Of a stretch of DNA of 36,612 nt, positions 23,891-32,636 are shown in pieces; positions within the stretch are counted from its first letter, which is position 1; each line of letters begins with the position of its first letter. The stretch lies in assembly GCA_013823655.1 (NCBI GenBank), contig PNMN01000003.1, positions 1 through 36,612 of the forward strand. The letters run 5' to 3'. A program made the position numbers and the translations under genes. This stretch comes from Comamonadaceae bacterium (GTDB lineage: Bacteria; Pseudomonadota; Gammaproteobacteria; Burkholderiales; Burkholderiaceae_C). The notes beneath the pieces were generated by a model that saw only the letters and a program-made list of their open reading frames with translations, had not been told where the DNA came from and did not search any database.

Positions 23891-25003
23891 TCAGCGTGGC
23901 GCCACCCCGGCGCCAGCGCGCATGTCGGCGCGCTCGATGCTGTGGGCCAGTTCCTGCGCAAACTCGCCATCGGGTGGTGCGTGCGTGCGGGCGCGGCGCC
24001 AATGGACGGCGGCAGCGGCAAACTCTCCGCGCTCGAAAGCAGCGGCACCAGCCAGCGCCAGCGCCTTGGGATGGTCGGCATCGATCTTCAAGGCACGCTC
24101 GACCAGTTGAAGCGGCTCGCCTTCGATCCGGAAGCCCTGCGCCGCTGCCAGCACGTCGGCATAGTCGGTCAGCACCTGGGGGCTGTCGGGAGCGAGGGCC
24201 AGCGCGCGCGCATAGGCGTTGGCGGCCTCGGGGTACTGCTCCAGCGCGGCGCGCGAGCGACCCAGCAGACTCCAGTCGTCGGCGCTGCCGCCCTGGGTCT
24301 GCAGGCGCGCCTGCAATTGCGCCACGCGGTCTTGCGCCTGGTGGGGGTCGATGAGCGCGGGCGCTGCGCCCAGGCCGCTCAGCAAGGTGTCGGGCTCTCC
24401 CACTTGCCAATAGATGCCTGCCGCCAGCAAGGGCGTGCCCAGCGCCACGCCCCAATGCAACACGCGACCGCGCACTGCCGGGTGCAACGGTTCGGCGGTG
24501 GCCTGCGTCCGGTTCGGGCTTGGCTCGACCACAACCTCAGTCGCAGCCTCAGTCGCCTCTTCGGCCACGCACGCAGACGCACCACGGCGGCGCGCCACCT
24601 GTCTCCAAAAGGCCCACAGCGCCACCGCCAGCAACAGAAAAGGCCCGCCCCACAGCAGCACCGTGCGCGCCTGGAGAGCGGGCCGGTAACGCACGAAGTC
24701 GCCGTAGCGCTGAACCATGAAGTCAAGAATGTGCTGTTCGGACTCGCCACGCGCCAGGCGCTCACGGATCTGGGTGCGCAGGTCCACCGCCAGCGGTGCC
24801 ATGGATTCGGCGATGGTCTCGTTCTGACACACCAGGCAGCGCAGTTCAACCGCCACGCGCTGCACCCTGGCCTCGAGTTGCGGGTCGGCGTCCATCGGGC
24901 GCACCGGCTCGGCACCGGTGGCTGCACCAGCCAGCACCGCCAGGGCGAGACCAGCCGCACGCAAGGCGCAGCGCAGCGTGTGCAGTGTGTGAAGTTCAGC
25001 CAT
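23891..25003 (-). CDS. ccmH: CcmH-CcmI fusion, cytochrome c maturation heme lyase component
   Basis: This 370-aa inner-membrane protein combines two functions. Residues ~30-120 are a CcmH domain with the redox motif LRCLVCQNETIAESMA and one membrane helix. From ~170 onward there is a CcmI-like second helix (GVALGTPLLAAGIYW) and a periplasmic TPR domain that holds the apocytochrome C terminus. It has an N-terminal signal peptide (ending near TGA-EPV). The start at 25003 overlaps the ccmG stop by 8 bases. It is the last gene of the ccm operon. CcmH-CcmI (CycH) fusions are known in proteobacteria. Confidence 0.9.
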   Translation of the reverse strand: MAELHTLHTLRCALRAAGLALAVLAGAATGAEPVRPMDADPQLEARVQRVAVELRCLVCQNETIAESMAPLAVDLRTQIRERLARGESEQHILDFMVQRYGDFVRYRPALQARTVLLWGGPFLLLAVALWAFWRQVARRRGASACVAEEATEAATEVVVEPSPNRTQATAEPLHPAVRGRVLHWGVALGTPLLAAGIYWQVGEPDTLLSGLGAAPALIDPHQAQDRVAQLQARLQTQGGSADDWSLLGRSRAALEQYPEAANAYARALALAPDSPQVLTDYADVLAAAQGFRIEGEPLQLVERALKIDADHPKALALAGAAAFERGEFAAAAVHWRRARTHAPPDGEFAQELAHSIERADMRAGAGVAPR

Positions 25004-25520
25004 CGAGTCTGCGCATCAGAGGGAGGATGGTGTCGCGCAAGGCCTCGCGCGTGAGCACGCCGATGTGCTTGTGGCGGATCACCCCCTGCTTGTCGATGAC
25101 AAAGGTCTCGGGCAGACCGTAAACACCGTAGTCGATGCCGATGCGCCCGTCGAAGTCGGTCAGGTTGGCGCGGTAGGGGTCGCCGCCATGGCGCTGGATC
25201 CAGACTTTCGCGGCTTCGGGTTTGTCCTTGTAGTTCAGGCCGATCAGCGTCCACCGACCTTCACGCGCCAATTCCAGCAGCAGCGGGTGCTCTTGCACGC
25301 AGGCGGCGCACCACGAGGCCCAGACGTTGAGCAGCCAGACCTGTCCACGCAACTCCTGCGTGGACAGTGTGCGTGCCGGATCCTCCAGCCTGGGCAGTTG
25401 AAAAGTCGGCGCCGGCTGGCTGATCAGGGGCGACGGCACCTCGCGCGGGTCGAGCCGCAGACCCACGGCCAGCATCAGCACCAGCAGGGCAAAGATCGCC
25501 AACGGGAGAAAGCGTTTCAT
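24996..25520 (-). CDS. ccmG: CcmG/DsbE, thiol:disulfide oxidoreductase of cytochrome c maturation
   Basis: This 174-aa membrane-anchored thioredoxin-fold protein keeps apocytochrome cysteines reduced for heme attachment. It has an N-terminal helix (FLPLAIFALLVLMLAVGL), the active site WCAAC (commonly WCPxC in relatives, here with Ala in place of Pro) and the cis-Pro region YGVYGLPETFVIDKQG typical of CcmG. The ATG at 25520 shares one base with the ccmF stop (TGATG). Confidence 0.92.
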   Translation of the reverse strand: MKRFLPLAIFALLVLMLAVGLRLDPREVPSPLISQPAPTFQLPRLEDPARTLSTQELRGQVWLLNVWASWCAACVQEHPLLLELAREGRWTLIGLNYKDKPEAAKVWIQRHGGDPYRANLTDFDGRIGIDYGVYGLPETFVIDKQGVIRHKHIGVLTREALRDTILPLMRRLDG

Positions 25521-27574
25521 CACAGCCCCAGGCCTTTGCTGGACGCAACCGGGTCCAGGTCGGAACGCCCGGGCAGCGCCGAGCCACCCGCATCGGTCGC
25601 GGCGGATTCGACGCTGTCGCGGCGCCGGTGGCGGCGGTAACGGCTGTCCAGCGCGGCGACCAGTCCGCCCAGCGCCATCAGGGCGCAACCGGCCCATATC
25701 CAGTTGATAAAGGGCTTGTGATACAGGCGCACGCTCCACGCACCGCCACCCAGCGACTCGCCCAGCGCGACGAACAGGTCGCTCGTGATGCGGTTGTCAA
25801 TGGCGGCTTCGGTCATGGGCATGCCCCGTTCGCGGTACAGGCGTTTCTCAGGCTCAAGCACCGCCACGGTGCGGCCTTCGCGGCTGACCGTGATGCGCCC
25901 GATGACGGCGTCGTAGTTGGGTCCGGCGTGATCGCGCACGCCGTCAAAGACAAAACGGTAGCCCGCGAGCTCGGCGCCGTCGCCCGGCACCATGCGCACA
26001 TCGCGCTCGGTTTCGTAGCCGCTGACCAAGGTCACACCGACCACGAACACGGCCACGCCCGCGTGAGCCATCTGCATGCCCCACCAACTGCCGGGCTGCG
26101 CGCCCAGGCGTCCGACGATCCCTTTGCGTCCGGCGCCTGGTTTGCCCGCACCCCGGGCTCGCTGCCACACGCCGCCCAGGCCCAGCGCCAGTATCCACAC
26201 CGCCAGCGCCAGCCCAAAGCCGACCATCGGTTTGTAGGGTGCCGACCAAAAAAGCGGCGCCAAACCCCCGACCGTCAGCGCCAGCAAGCCCGCAGCGCGT
26301 GCGCGGCGCAGCAACAGGGCCAGCGAGGCGTGGCGCCACGGGGCCAGCGGCGCCAGCGCCATCAGCAACAAGGCCGGTGCGATCAGCGGCACGAACACCG
26401 CTTCGAAGTACGGCGCACCCACCGAGAGCTTGCCCAGCCCCAGCGCGTCGATCGCCAGCGGGTACAGCGTGCCCAGCAACACCGCCGCCGCAGCCACCAG
26501 CAGCAACACGTTGCCGACCAGCAGCATGGACTCGCGCGAAACGGGTTCGAAGGCGCCACCGCTGCGGATCACCGGCGCACGCCAGGCAAACAGACTGAGC
26601 GAGCCGCCAACCACCAGCACCAGAAAGACCAGGAGGAAGCTGCCGCGCGAAGGGTCGGTGGCAAAGGCGTGTACCGAACTGAGTACGCCCGAGCGCACCA
26701 AAAAGGCTCCCAGCAGCGACAGCGAGAACACCAGGAGGGCCAGCAGCGCCGTCCACAGCCGCAGGCTGCCACGCCGTTCGGTCACGATCAGGGAGTGCAT
26801 CAGCGCCGTGCCGGCCAGCCAGGGCACGAAGGATGCGTTTTCCACCGGATCCCAGAACCACCAGCCGCCCCAGCCCAGTTCGTAGTAAGCCCACCAGCTG
26901 CCCAGGGCCACGCCCAGCGTCAGGAAAGCCCAGGCCACCATGACCCAGGGGCGTGCCCAGCGCGCCCAGGCCTCATCCAGGCGCCCGGCCAGCAGGGCGG
27001 CCACGGCAAAGGCAAAGACCACCGCAAAGCCGACATAACCCATGTAGAGCAGCGGCGGGTGAAAGATCATGCCCGGGTCTTGCAGCAGCGGGTTGAGGTC
27101 GCGCCCCTCCTCGGGTGCCGGTAACAGCCGCGTCAAGGGGTTGGAGGTGAACAGCATGAAGGCCAGAAAACCGCAGCTCACCCAACCCATCACGCCCAGG
27201 ATGCGCGCCACCAGCGGCTCGGGCAGGCTGCGCGAGCGCCAGGCCACGGCCAGGGTCCAGCCCGCCAGCACCAGCACCCACAGCAGGAGCGAGCCCTCGT
27301 GGCCGCCCCACACCGCAGTCACGCGGTACATCAGAGGCAACTCGGAGTTGGAGTTTTCTGCCACGTACAGCACCGAGAAGTCGTGCGAGAGAAAGGCCGC
27401 CGTCAGCACGGCATAGGCCAGCGCCACGCAGACGAACTGCGCCAGTGCCGCCGGCCGTGCCCAAGCCATCCAGTCGCTGCGGCCCAGGCTGGCCCCGGCC
27501 AACGGCACAGTGGCCTGCACCAAGGCCACGACCAAGGCCATCGACAGCGCCAGTTGGCCCCATTCGGGGTTCAT
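25520..27574 (-). CDS. ccmF: CcmF, cytochrome c heme lyase
   Basis: This 684-aa integral membrane protein of the heme lyase complex has the tryptophan-rich heme-handling domain [16 protein letters not shown], flanking His residues, and about 15 helices. It takes heme from CcmE and ligates it to CxxCH motifs with CcmH. Length is near the family norm. The start at 27574 overlaps the ccmE stop as ATGA and the end is coupled to ccmG. Confidence 0.95.
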   Translation of the reverse strand: MNPEWGQLALSMALVVALVQATVPLAGASLGRSDWMAWARPAALAQFVCVALAYAVLTAAFLSHDFSVLYVAENSNSELPLMYRVTAVWGGHEGSLLLWVLVLAGWTLAVAWRSRSLPEPLVARILGVMGWVSCGFLAFMLFTSNPLTRLLPAPEEGRDLNPLLQDPGMIFHPPLLYMGYVGFAVVFAFAVAALLAGRLDEAWARWARPWVMVAWAFLTLGVALGSWWAYYELGWGGWWFWDPVENASFVPWLAGTALMHSLIVTERRGSLRLWTALLALLVFSLSLLGAFLVRSGVLSSVHAFATDPSRGSFLLVFLVLVVGGSLSLFAWRAPVIRSGGAFEPVSRESMLLVGNVLLLVAAAAVLLGTLYPLAIDALGLGKLSVGAPYFEAVFVPLIAPALLLMALAPLAPWRHASLALLLRRARAAGLLALTVGGLAPLFWSAPYKPMVGFGLALAVWILALGLGGVWQRARGAGKPGAGRKGIVGRLGAQPGSWWGMQMAHAGVAVFVVGVTLVSGYETERDVRMVPGDGAELAGYRFVFDGVRDHAGPNYDAVIGRITVSREGRTVAVLEPEKRLYRERGMPMTEAAIDNRITSDLFVALGESLGGGAWSVRLYHKPFINWIWAGCALMALGGLVAALDSRYRRHRRRDSVESAATDAGGSALPGRSDLDPVASSKGLGL

Positions 27575-28086
27575 CGCGAAACCTCCACCACCGTGCTGAT
27601 GTAAGGTTTGGTGACGGGAGCCTTGGCGCGGGGCGTCAGGCCTGGAGGCGTCGGTCCTTGCACCGGCTGCGCCTGGTGCAAGGCTTGTGCAGCCTCTGGG
27701 GGCATGTAGTTTTCGTCGTGCTTGGCCAGCACCTGGTCGGCGCGAAACAAGCCATCGCTGCCCAACCGACCCTGCGCCACCACGCCTTTGCCTTCACGAA
27801 ACAGGTCGGGCAGCAGGCCGCTGTAGAACACCGGCACCTGGTGCGCGGTGTCGGTCACGACGAAGCGCACCACCAGGCTGACCGGGTCGCGCTGTATCGA
27901 GCCCACTTCCACCAGCCCGCCGATGCGAAAGCTGCGCTCCAACGGTGCCTCGCGCGCCACCACCTGTGTGGGGCTGAAGAAGAACACCAGGTTGCTGTTG
28001 AACGCGTTGAGCAGCAGCGCCAGCGCGGTGCCCAGGGCGGCCAGTCCTGCGGTCACCGCCAAGGCCCGTTTGTGTCTGGGTTTCAT
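27571..28086 (-). CDS. ccmE: CcmE, periplasmic heme chaperone
   Basis: This 171-aa membrane-anchored protein starts [11 protein letters not shown], the typical CcmE opening. It has one helix, an OB-fold domain and the covalent heme-binding His in [13 protein letters not shown]. It carries heme from CcmABCD to CcmF. The ATG at 28086 is preferred; a GTG at 28113 overlapping ccmD would add 9 residues. Confidence 0.93.
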   Translation of the reverse strand: MKPRHKRALAVTAGLAALGTALALLLNAFNSNLVFFFSPTQVVAREAPLERSFRIGGLVEVGSIQRDPVSLVVRFVVTDTAHQVPVFYSGLLPDLFREGKGVVAQGRLGSDGLFRADQVLAKHDENYMPPEAAQALHQAQPVQGPTPPGLTPRAKAPVTKPYISTVVEVSR

Positions 28087-28105
28087 GTCGTGTCTCGGTA
28101 AGGGT

Positions 28106-28246
28106 TCATTCACACAGGGCGCGGCGGCGCTGCCGTATGGCCCATGACTCGGCTGCCATCAGCGCCGCGCAGGCACCGAACGAGCCCCACACGTAGAGGC
28201 CGTAGCCACCCATGTGCCAGAAATCGCTCCAGTCGGCCCAGTTCAT
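28106..28246 (-). CDS. ccmD: CcmD, small heme exporter subunit
   Basis: This 46-aa protein was translated by hand from the gap between ccmC and ccmE. It starts [20 protein letters not shown], has one membrane helix and ends in a basic tail (RQRRRAL). CcmD stabilises CcmC-CcmE and helps release holo-CcmE. The ATG at 28246 overlaps the ccmC stop as ATGA. The WxxFxxMGGYGxYVW pattern is characteristic of the family. Confidence 0.9.
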   Translation of the reverse strand: MNWADWSDFWHMGGYGLYVWGSFGACAALMAAESWAIRQRRRALCE

Positions 28247-29010
28247 GCGGCCTCCCCGGCAGGCACCCGCATCAGCTCACGTTGAGCCCACAGGGTGTGG
28301 CGCTCGCGTTCGAGAATGATCACGCGCAGCCGCGCCAGCGCTGCCGCAATGCTGTACATCCAGAACGCCAGCGCCATCAGCAGCATGCCCATGAGCATCA
28401 CCTGCGCCATGCTGGACGCTCCCGTCAGGCTCACCGAGGCGCCCTGGTGCAAGGTGTTCCACCACTGCACCGAGAAGTAAATGATCGGCACGTTGACCAC
28501 ACCCACCAGCGCCAGCAGCGCAGCCGCTCGGTCGGCCCGGCGCTCGTCGTCGATGGCCGCATGCAAGGAAATGAAGCCGATGTAGAGAAACAGCAGGATC
28601 AGCTCTGACGTCATGCGAGCGTCCCAAGCCCACCAGGTGCCCCAGGTGGGCTTGCCCCACAGAGCGCCGGTCCACAGCGCGAGCAAGGTCATCAAGGCGC
28701 CGGTGGGCGCCAGCGCGCTGGCCAGCATGAACGACAGGCGGGTGTTGAAGATCAGCCCCATGGCCGCCCAGAAGGCCATCACCAGGTAAATCAGCATCGA
28801 CATCCAAGCCGCCGGCACATGCACGTAGATGATGCGGTAGGCATCGCCCTGCTGGCTGTCGGTGGGGGCCAGGCCCAGCCCCACCCACAGACCGGCGGCG
28901 GCAAACACCACCGCCAGCGCCGCAAACCAGGGCAGCAGGCGCCCGGCCAATGGGTAAAAATTTTGCGGTGCCGCGTAATGGAACCAGTTCCATGCGGGGT
29001 TCGTTTTCAT
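28243..29010 (-). CDS. ccmC: CcmC, heme transfer to CcmE
   Basis: This 255-aa membrane protein with six helices has the Trp-rich motif WGTWWAWDARMTSELILLFLYIG, conserved periplasmic His (YVHVPAAW, NTLHQG) and family-typical length. It loads heme on CcmE. The ATG at 29010 (MKTNPAWNW) lies 37 bases after ccmB. Confidence 0.95.
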   Translation of the reverse strand: MKTNPAWNWFHYAAPQNFYPLAGRLLPWFAALAVVFAAAGLWVGLGLAPTDSQQGDAYRIIYVHVPAAWMSMLIYLVMAFWAAMGLIFNTRLSFMLASALAPTGALMTLLALWTGALWGKPTWGTWWAWDARMTSELILLFLYIGFISLHAAIDDERRADRAAALLALVGVVNVPIIYFSVQWWNTLHQGASVSLTGASSMAQVMLMGMLLMALAFWMYSIAAALARLRVIILERERHTLWAQRELMRVPAGEAA

Positions 29011-29047
29011 GACGGGACTCCAGCGTGTGGCAGCGTTTTCATGCGGC

Positions 29048-29728
29048 CTACTCCAGCGAGATCCGCAAGGCCGCCGCCGTCGCCAGCGGCGAGAGAAACA
29101 AGGCCAGCGCCAGCATCGCGCCCAACAAGGAAAAATGCCCGCTGACACCCAGCCCGGTGTGGCTGGCATCGACCGCGCCGGCACCGAAAATCAGCACCGG
29201 CACCACCAGCGGCAGCACCAGCAAGGACAGCAGCACTCCGGCCCCGCGCACGCCCACGGTGAGCGCCGCACCGATGCCGCCCACCAGGCTCAGCAAGGGG
29301 GTGCCCAGCAGCAGCGAGGTCGCAAGCACCATCGCCGAGCTGAACGGCAGATCGAACTGCAGCGCCAGCAGCGGTGAAATCAGGGTCAGCGGCAGCCCCG
29401 AGCACAACCAGTGCGCCAGCATCTTGGAGAGCACCAGCAACGGCAGCGGGGTACAGGACAGCAGCAGTTGCTCCAGCGTGCCGTCGTGGTGATCGTCGGC
29501 AAACAGCCGACCCAGCGACAGCATCGATGCCAGCAGCGCCGCCACCCACACCACACCGGGCGCCATGCTGCGCAGCAACTCGCGCTCGGGGCCCACGCCC
29601 AGTGGAAACAGGCTCACCACGATGACGAAGAAGACCAGCACCGCAGCGCTGTCGGCGCGGCGGCGCAACGCCACCCGCAGGTCGCGCTGCAGCACGCAGC
29701 GCATTCCAGTCCATACAGAAGGGCTCAT
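29048..29728 (-). CDS. ccmB: CcmB, ABC transporter membrane subunit of heme export
   Basis: This 226-aa protein has about six membrane helices and is the permease partner of CcmA. The typical DDHHDGTLEQLLLS segment lies in the first cytoplasmic region, along with the PL-P-LLVLSKMLAHWL stretch. It starts at ATG 29728, nine bases after the ccmA stop. Confidence 0.93.
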   Translation of the reverse strand: MSPSVWTGMRCVLQRDLRVALRRRADSAAVLVFFVIVVSLFPLGVGPERELLRSMAPGVVWVAALLASMLSLGRLFADDHHDGTLEQLLLSCTPLPLLVLSKMLAHWLCSGLPLTLISPLLALQFDLPFSSAMVLATSLLLGTPLLSLVGGIGAALTVGVRGAGVLLSLLVLPLVVPVLIFGAGAVDASHTGLGVSGHFSLLGAMLALALFLSPLATAAALRISLE

Positions 29729-29737
29729 GCGCTGCGC

Positions 29738-30400
29738 TCAGAGTTGCAGCACCAGGGGTGGCTCGCCCTGCGGCAGCGCCAGGCCCTGGTGGCTGGTGAG
29801 CACGACCACGCCAGCGCGCGCCAGGTGCGCGGCCAGCAGGCCCTGCAACCACTGCGTGGCGACGGCGTCGAGTGCGTTGAAGGGTTCGTCCAGCACCCAC
29901 AGTGGCACGCTGGTGGCCAGCATCAGGCGCGCCAGGGCCACACGCCGACGCTGGCCTTGCGAGAGCACCCTCGCGGCGCTCTTTTCGCGTCCGGCCAGAC
30001 CGGCAAAGGCCAAGGCCTCCAGCATCTGGGCCCGGGTCGGCGCGAGCCCGGTCAACTGGCAGGCCGAAGCCAGGTTCTCGATGCAGGACAAGTCGTCTTT
30101 GAGTGCTGCCGCATGGCCCAGATAGACCAGCTCGCGGTTGAACTCGTCGCGTGCGCGCGCCACCGGCTGCTGGCGCCAACACACCTCGCCCTGGCTGGGG
30201 CTCAGCAAGCCACAGACGATGCGCAGCAAGCTGGTCTTGCCCGCACCGTTGGCACCGGCCACATGCAGCAAGCGCCCCGCAGGCACTTGCACGCCAACTT
30301 GGCTGAACAGCGAGCGTCCTGAACGCGCACATGCCAGATCACGCAATTCAAGCAAAGCGGCCACGGTAGCGGGCCGGGCCACGCCGACCAAGCTGCTCAA
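29738..30400 (-). CDS. ccmA: CcmA, ABC transporter ATPase of cytochrome c maturation
   Basis: This ~220-aa ATPase drives release of holo-CcmE from CcmC. Walker A is GANGAGKTSLLR, the signature is LSQGQRRRVALARL, Walker B is LWVLDEPFNALD and the switch His is in LTSHQG. The start is uncertain. TTG 30400 is given; in-frame GTG 30382 and GTG 30364 would shorten the N terminus by 6 or 12 residues, and none has a clear ribosome site. It is the first gene of the ccm operon. Confidence 0.92.
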   Translation of the reverse strand: MSSLVGVARPATVAALLELRDLACARSGRSLFSQVGVQVPAGRLLHVAGANGAGKTSLLRIVCGLLSPSQGEVCWRQQPVARARDEFNRELVYLGHAAALKDDLSCIENLASACQLTGLAPTRAQMLEALAFAGLAGREKSAARVLSQGQRRRVALARLMLATSVPLWVLDEPFNALDAVATQWLQGLLAAHLARAGVVVLTSHQGLALPQGEPPLVLQL

Positions 30401-30487
30401 GGAGCATGTGGCGCGAGGTCGACCGTGCGGAGTGAGAGGACATGAACATGATGGTGGCCAGTGTTTCTCTCAGGGCCGCGACAGTCC

Positions 30488-30501
30488 ATGATGTGCATCA
30501 A
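30488..30501 (-). promoter_or_regulatory. FNR/DNR-like box upstream of ccmA
   Basis: On the + strand the site reads ATGAT-GTGC-ATCAA, nine of ten positions of TTGAT-N4-ATCAA. It lies about 90 bases upstream of ccmA in the 189-bp gap after the cupredoxin gene. No other gene in that gap is supported. Confidence 0.5.
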
Positions 30502-30589
30502 GATTCCGCACTTCGGGTGGCGTCCATGCGCCAAGGCACGGTGCAGTCACCGCATCACCACCGCGTTTTTGCCGCACCTCTGGATGCCG

Positions 30590-30997
30590 TCACGGCAGAA
30601 CTTCGACCAACCCCTTCATCTCCGGGTGCGGGCCGCAAACATAAGGGTAGAGACCTGGCTTGTCGAACACACGTTCCCAGAATTCGCCAGGAAAGAAGCG
30701 TTCGCTCTCGAACCCCTGCGGCCCGGTGAACAGGACGGAGTGCGTGGTGCGCCGTTCCATGTTGGTCCATCTCACACGCGTGCCGACCTTGACACTGAGC
30801 GTGGCGGGCGTGAACTTGTAGTCTTGGATCAACACCTCGGCGTTGCCGGGGACGGTCGCACCCGCCTTGTCGGGCGCCCAAGGCACAGCCACCAAAAAGC
30901 CGATGATCCAGACACCGGCGTGGCGACGCGAGATCCGGGCCGCCACGCCTGGCGGGCACCGGTCGCGCCACAATGGGTCAGCGCACACGCTGTTCAT
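30590..30997 (-). CDS. Periplasmic cupredoxin (type-1 copper protein)
   Basis: This ~135-aa protein has an N-terminal hydrophobic segment (GVWIIGFLVAVPWAPDKAGA) and one plastocyanin/azurin-like domain. The type-1 copper ligands are visible: His in RTTHSV, then Cys, His and Met in YVCGPHPEMKG. It likely shuttles electrons to NirS or to the CuA protein. The ATG at 30997 is chosen; a GTG at 31018 would add 7 residues. It follows nirB by 30 bases and ends the nirS operon. No clear terminator is seen downstream. Confidence 0.85.
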   Translation of the reverse strand: MNSVCADPLWRDRCPPGVAARISRRHAGVWIIGFLVAVPWAPDKAGATVPGNAEVLIQDYKFTPATLSVKVGTRVRWTNMERRTTHSVLFTGPQGFESERFFPGEFWERVFDKPGLYPYVCGPHPEMKGLVEVLP

Positions 30998-31027
30998 CGG
31001 ACAGAAGCCTTTGACCACCGGATCGGC

Positions 31028-31900
31028 TCAATGCTTGTTAGCCGTGATATCGGCCTTGGCGTCCAGACCCAGCGTGTGACCCAGCGACACGTGATGGAAA
31101 CGTCCGGCGCTGTGGTCGTCGTGGATGGCAAACCCGAAGTTGTAGGTCTTGCCTGCGGTCAAAGCGATGTCGCCCTGCCCGCCGGTGAACTTGCGCGTGA
31201 AGACCACGACCCACTCGTCGCCCTTCTTCTCGCCCTTGGCGTCAACCAACGCCTTGCCACCGTCCATCACGCGTTTGTCGGCAACATGACCGTCGTGCCT
31301 GGCGCCTTTGCTGGTCCATTGCATCAAGTCGTAGTACTTGCCAGTGGCCAGGTTGCCATCCTTCACGTACTTGGTTTTCTTGTCGTCCTTGCCATCGGGC
31401 ATGGTGCGCAGGTCGGCGTGACAGGATTCCCAGCAACCCGACAGGTTGGCCCGCTCGATCTTGTTGTCGTCAAGCATCAGCGTGAGCTTGACCTGGTTGG
31501 TCGGGTCCATTTTCTCGGCGCCGCCACCGGCCGGCTGCTTCCAGCTGAAGCGCAGATAGAGCTGGCTGCCGTCGTGCGCGGCCTGCACGTTGACGGGAAC
31601 AGAACCCGCCTTGCCCTTGATGGGGCGGGGTTCGAGCAACTGCCCGCTGGCCAATTTCTTGCCCATGTCGGCGGCTTCTTGATCGTGGCAACTGGCACAG
31701 CTCTCGCCCTTGCGCAGCGCGCGCGCGCCACTGTGGTCGGAGCCCTTGGTGATCCACTCGATGGGTGAGGCGCCGGGATACAGCAGCGTGATCTTGCTGG
31801 CGGTCACCTTGCTCCAGTCGGGCGGCGCGGCCTGGGCCGAGCCCAGCGTCAAGCCCAGACAGGCGCAGAGCAAGAGAAGGGGGGGTGTGTGTTTCATCAT
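31028..31900 (-). CDS. nirB: NirB-like diheme cytochrome c (cytochrome c552 type)
   Basis: This 290-aa periplasmic protein has a signal peptide (MMKHTPPLLLLCACLGLTLG...AQA), a CASCH heme motif near residue 67 and a second CxxxCH motif (GCWESCHADLRTM). The C-terminal part resembles the DOMON-like heme domain of ethylbenzene dehydrogenase gamma subunits. In nirSTB clusters the third gene encodes such a cytochrome c552. It is probably an electron carrier near NirS. The start ATG 31900 has GAGGAACG upstream; an ATG at 31936 directly abutting nirT would add 12 residues before the signal peptide. It is unrelated to the assimilatory NirB. Confidence 0.8.
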   Translation of the reverse strand: MMKHTPPLLLLCACLGLTLGSAQAAPPDWSKVTASKITLLYPGASPIEWITKGSDHSGARALRKGESCASCHDQEAADMGKKLASGQLLEPRPIKGKAGSVPVNVQAAHDGSQLYLRFSWKQPAGGGAEKMDPTNQVKLTLMLDDNKIERANLSGCWESCHADLRTMPDGKDDKKTKYVKDGNLATGKYYDLMQWTSKGARHDGHVADKRVMDGGKALVDAKGEKKGDEWVVVFTRKFTGGQGDIALTAGKTYNFGFAIHDDHSAGRFHHVSLGHTLGLDAKADITANKH

Positions 31901-31936
31901 CGTTCCTCGCAAATGGGCTGGGGTCGGGGTTGACAT

Positions 31937-32530
31937 CTACTCTTCTTCCTTCATGCCTGCCGGTTTTTTGTGGGCGATGCCTTGGTGGCAATCGATGCAG
32001 GTCTCGTTGTTCTTCACCGCCAGTTCGTGCGAGCGCTTGGCGCGTGGTTTTTGCTTTTCGGTGTCCATGCTGGCCATTGAATGGCAGTTGCGGCATTCCA
32101 GCGAGTCGTTGGCCTTCATGCGCGTCCATTCGCGTTCAGCCAACCGCAGGCGGTGTGCCTCGAATTTTTCGGGCGTGTCGATGGTGCCGAGGACTTTGCC
32201 GTAGAGCTCGCGCGTGGCCTGCACCTTGCGAACCATCTTGGGCACCCATTCGCGCGGCACATGGCAATCGGCGCAGACGGCGCGCACACCAGTGCGGTTG
32301 TTGTAATGGATGGTCTTTTGATACTCGGCATACACGTTGTCTCTCATCTCATGACAACTGATGCAAAAGGTTTCGGAGTTGGTGGCCACGACCGCCGTGT
32401 TGAAGCCACCCCAAAACAGCACGCCCGAAATGAAACCGACCACCAGCAGCGTCAGCAGGGAATATTTGGCACTGGGGCGACGCAGGCGACTGAGAATGCC
32501 ACCACCAGGCGAGGGAGAGCTCTTGTTCAT
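31937..32530 (-). CDS. nirT: NirT, NapC/NirT-family tetraheme cytochrome c
   Basis: This 197-aa membrane-anchored quinol dehydrogenase has one N-terminal helix (YSLLTLLVVGFISGVLFWGG) and four CxxCH motifs (CISCH, CADCH, CRNCH, CIDCH). It passes quinol electrons to periplasmic acceptors, here most likely NirB, the cupredoxin and NirS. The start ATG 32530 (MNKSSPS) is chosen because the longer open frame upstream lacks family similarity. It lies 106 bases after nirS. Confidence 0.93.
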   Translation of the reverse strand: MNKSSPSPGGGILSRLRRPSAKYSLLTLLVVGFISGVLFWGGFNTAVVATNSETFCISCHEMRDNVYAEYQKTIHYNNRTGVRAVCADCHVPREWVPKMVRKVQATRELYGKVLGTIDTPEKFEAHRLRLAEREWTRMKANDSLECRNCHSMASMDTEKQKPRAKRSHELAVKNNETCIDCHQGIAHKKPAGMKEEE

Positions 32531-32636
32531 GCGTTGCAGGCTCGTATTGCGGCGAAACAGGCGACCGCCGCAGCGGTCGCACCACGCTTGGGCGGTGCGC
32601 CAGGCAGGCGCACCGCCGTTACCCATCAAGCAGCCC

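Noticed and set aside
31028-31900. Naming this gene as assimilatory nitrite reductase NirB
   Set aside because: The protein is a periplasmic c-type cytochrome with CxxCH and CxxxCH. The name here refers to the cytochrome c552 gene of nirSTB clusters.
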